A stretch of 37,563 nucleotides of DNA from Serinicoccus sediminis (GTDB lineage Bacteria; Actinomycetota; Actinomycetes; Actinomycetales; Dermatophilaceae). Of this stretch, positions 37,371-37,563 are shown piece after piece. How positions within the stretch are numbered: position 1 is the stretch's first letter; every line of letters starts with the position of its first letter. The stretch is taken from positions 1 to 37,563 of the forward strand of contig NZ_SDVA01000023.1 in assembly GCF_004153545.1 (NCBI RefSeq), written 5' to 3'. The notes beneath the pieces are model-generated. The model had not been told where the DNA came from. It saw only the letters and a list, made by a program, of their open reading frames with translations, and did not search any database. The translations under genes were made by a program, and so were the position numbers.

Positions 37371-37563
37371 ATGGCAGGGAGGCCGGAGGGAGGCGACGAC
37401 CGGGGTGACCTGGTCGCCGAGCAGGGTGCGCGCCTGCACCTGCTGGCCGCCACGCTCACGGGTGACACCGACCGCGCGACGCGCCTGACCGCCGGCACCC
37501 TGGCCGCCGTCGGCCCGGGCGCCGGGTGGCGCGAGCTGCGGACGGCCCTGGTCCGGGCCTACC
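37371..37563 (+). CDS. Partial protein, cut by the window end; possible sigma-like or hypothetical
   Basis: The ATG at 37371 opens a frame that stays open to the window end (64 codons seen), beginning MAGRPEGGDDRGDLVAEQG. The stretch LHLLAATLTGDTDRATRLT faintly resembles sigma-70 region 2 of SigE-like factors (LLTGD..A..L), but too little is present to call. Third positions are strongly G/C, consistent with coding. A CACGAT lies 6 nt upstream as a possible -10 for a leaderless start. Confidence 0.5.
   Translation, partial: MAGRPEGGDDRGDLVAEQGARLHLLAATLTGDTDRATRLTAGTLAAVGPGAGWRELRTALVRAY

Overview
The window comes from a high-GC actinomycete chromosome. Codon use is strongly G/C-ending. The gene set is typical of Micrococcales: an actinobacterial translational T-box on ileS, a valS of the type common in that order, tig/clpP1/clpP2/clpX synteny, a MoxR-DUF58-DUF4129 operon, an Rv2466c-like mycothiol-type oxidoreductase and an MT0933-like protein. 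Gene order and protein style suggest the Intrasporangiaceae/Ornithinimicrobiaceae area, but that is inference. I see no prophage, transposase, rRNA or CRISPR array.

Layout. 1-2.6 kb: a broken FabG-like start, then a JmjC/cupin oxygenase translationally coupled to an Apd1-like (sucrase/ferredoxin-like) iron-sulfur protein. 2.6-7.7 kb (minus strand): T-box leader, ileS, folC. 7.8-9.0 kb: a DUF559 (Vsr-like) endonuclease gene bracketed by four copies of one 14-bp palindrome, two on each side, each pair exactly 51 bp apart. 9.0-13.6 kb: an alanine/glycine:sodium symporter diverging from valS. 13.6-17.8 kb: a tightly overlapped five-gene MoxR/DUF58 envelope operon. 17.8-18.9 kb: a pair of DUF202 membrane proteins between two tandem arrays of a 22-bp repeat. 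18.9-24.5 kb: clpX, clpP2, clpP1 (with a ClgR-type box), a DMT exporter and tig. 24.5-24.8 kb: divergent tRNA-Pro and tRNA-Gly. 24.8-28.7 kb: an FMN reductase and a DinB2-type polymerase, a conserved lipoprotein and an orphan MT0933-like antitoxin. 28.7-32.6 kb: rpiB, an Rv2466c-type oxidoreductase and an M1 aminopeptidase. 32.6-34.2 kb: an AbiEi/DUF559-like gene between two more 22-bp arrays. 34.1-37.6 kb: malQ, an MscS channel and a partial gene.

The housekeeping genes form coherent groups: aminoacyl-tRNA synthetases with folate synthesis, and trigger factor with the ClpXP protease. The unusual biology is in the repeats. Four arrays of an exactly 22-bp tandem repeat sit at the 3' ends of orf17287, clpX, pepN and malQ. 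All have the same orientation relative to the gene they follow. Two of them supply the stop codon and the same Ala-Pro-Asp-Ala-X tail to unrelated proteins. Because the arrays occur in facing pairs, they enclose small accessory modules (the DUF202 pair and the AbiEi-like gene). The DUF559 gene is similarly enclosed, but by the 14-bp palindromes. These repeat-bracketed modules are the best candidates here for something undescribed.
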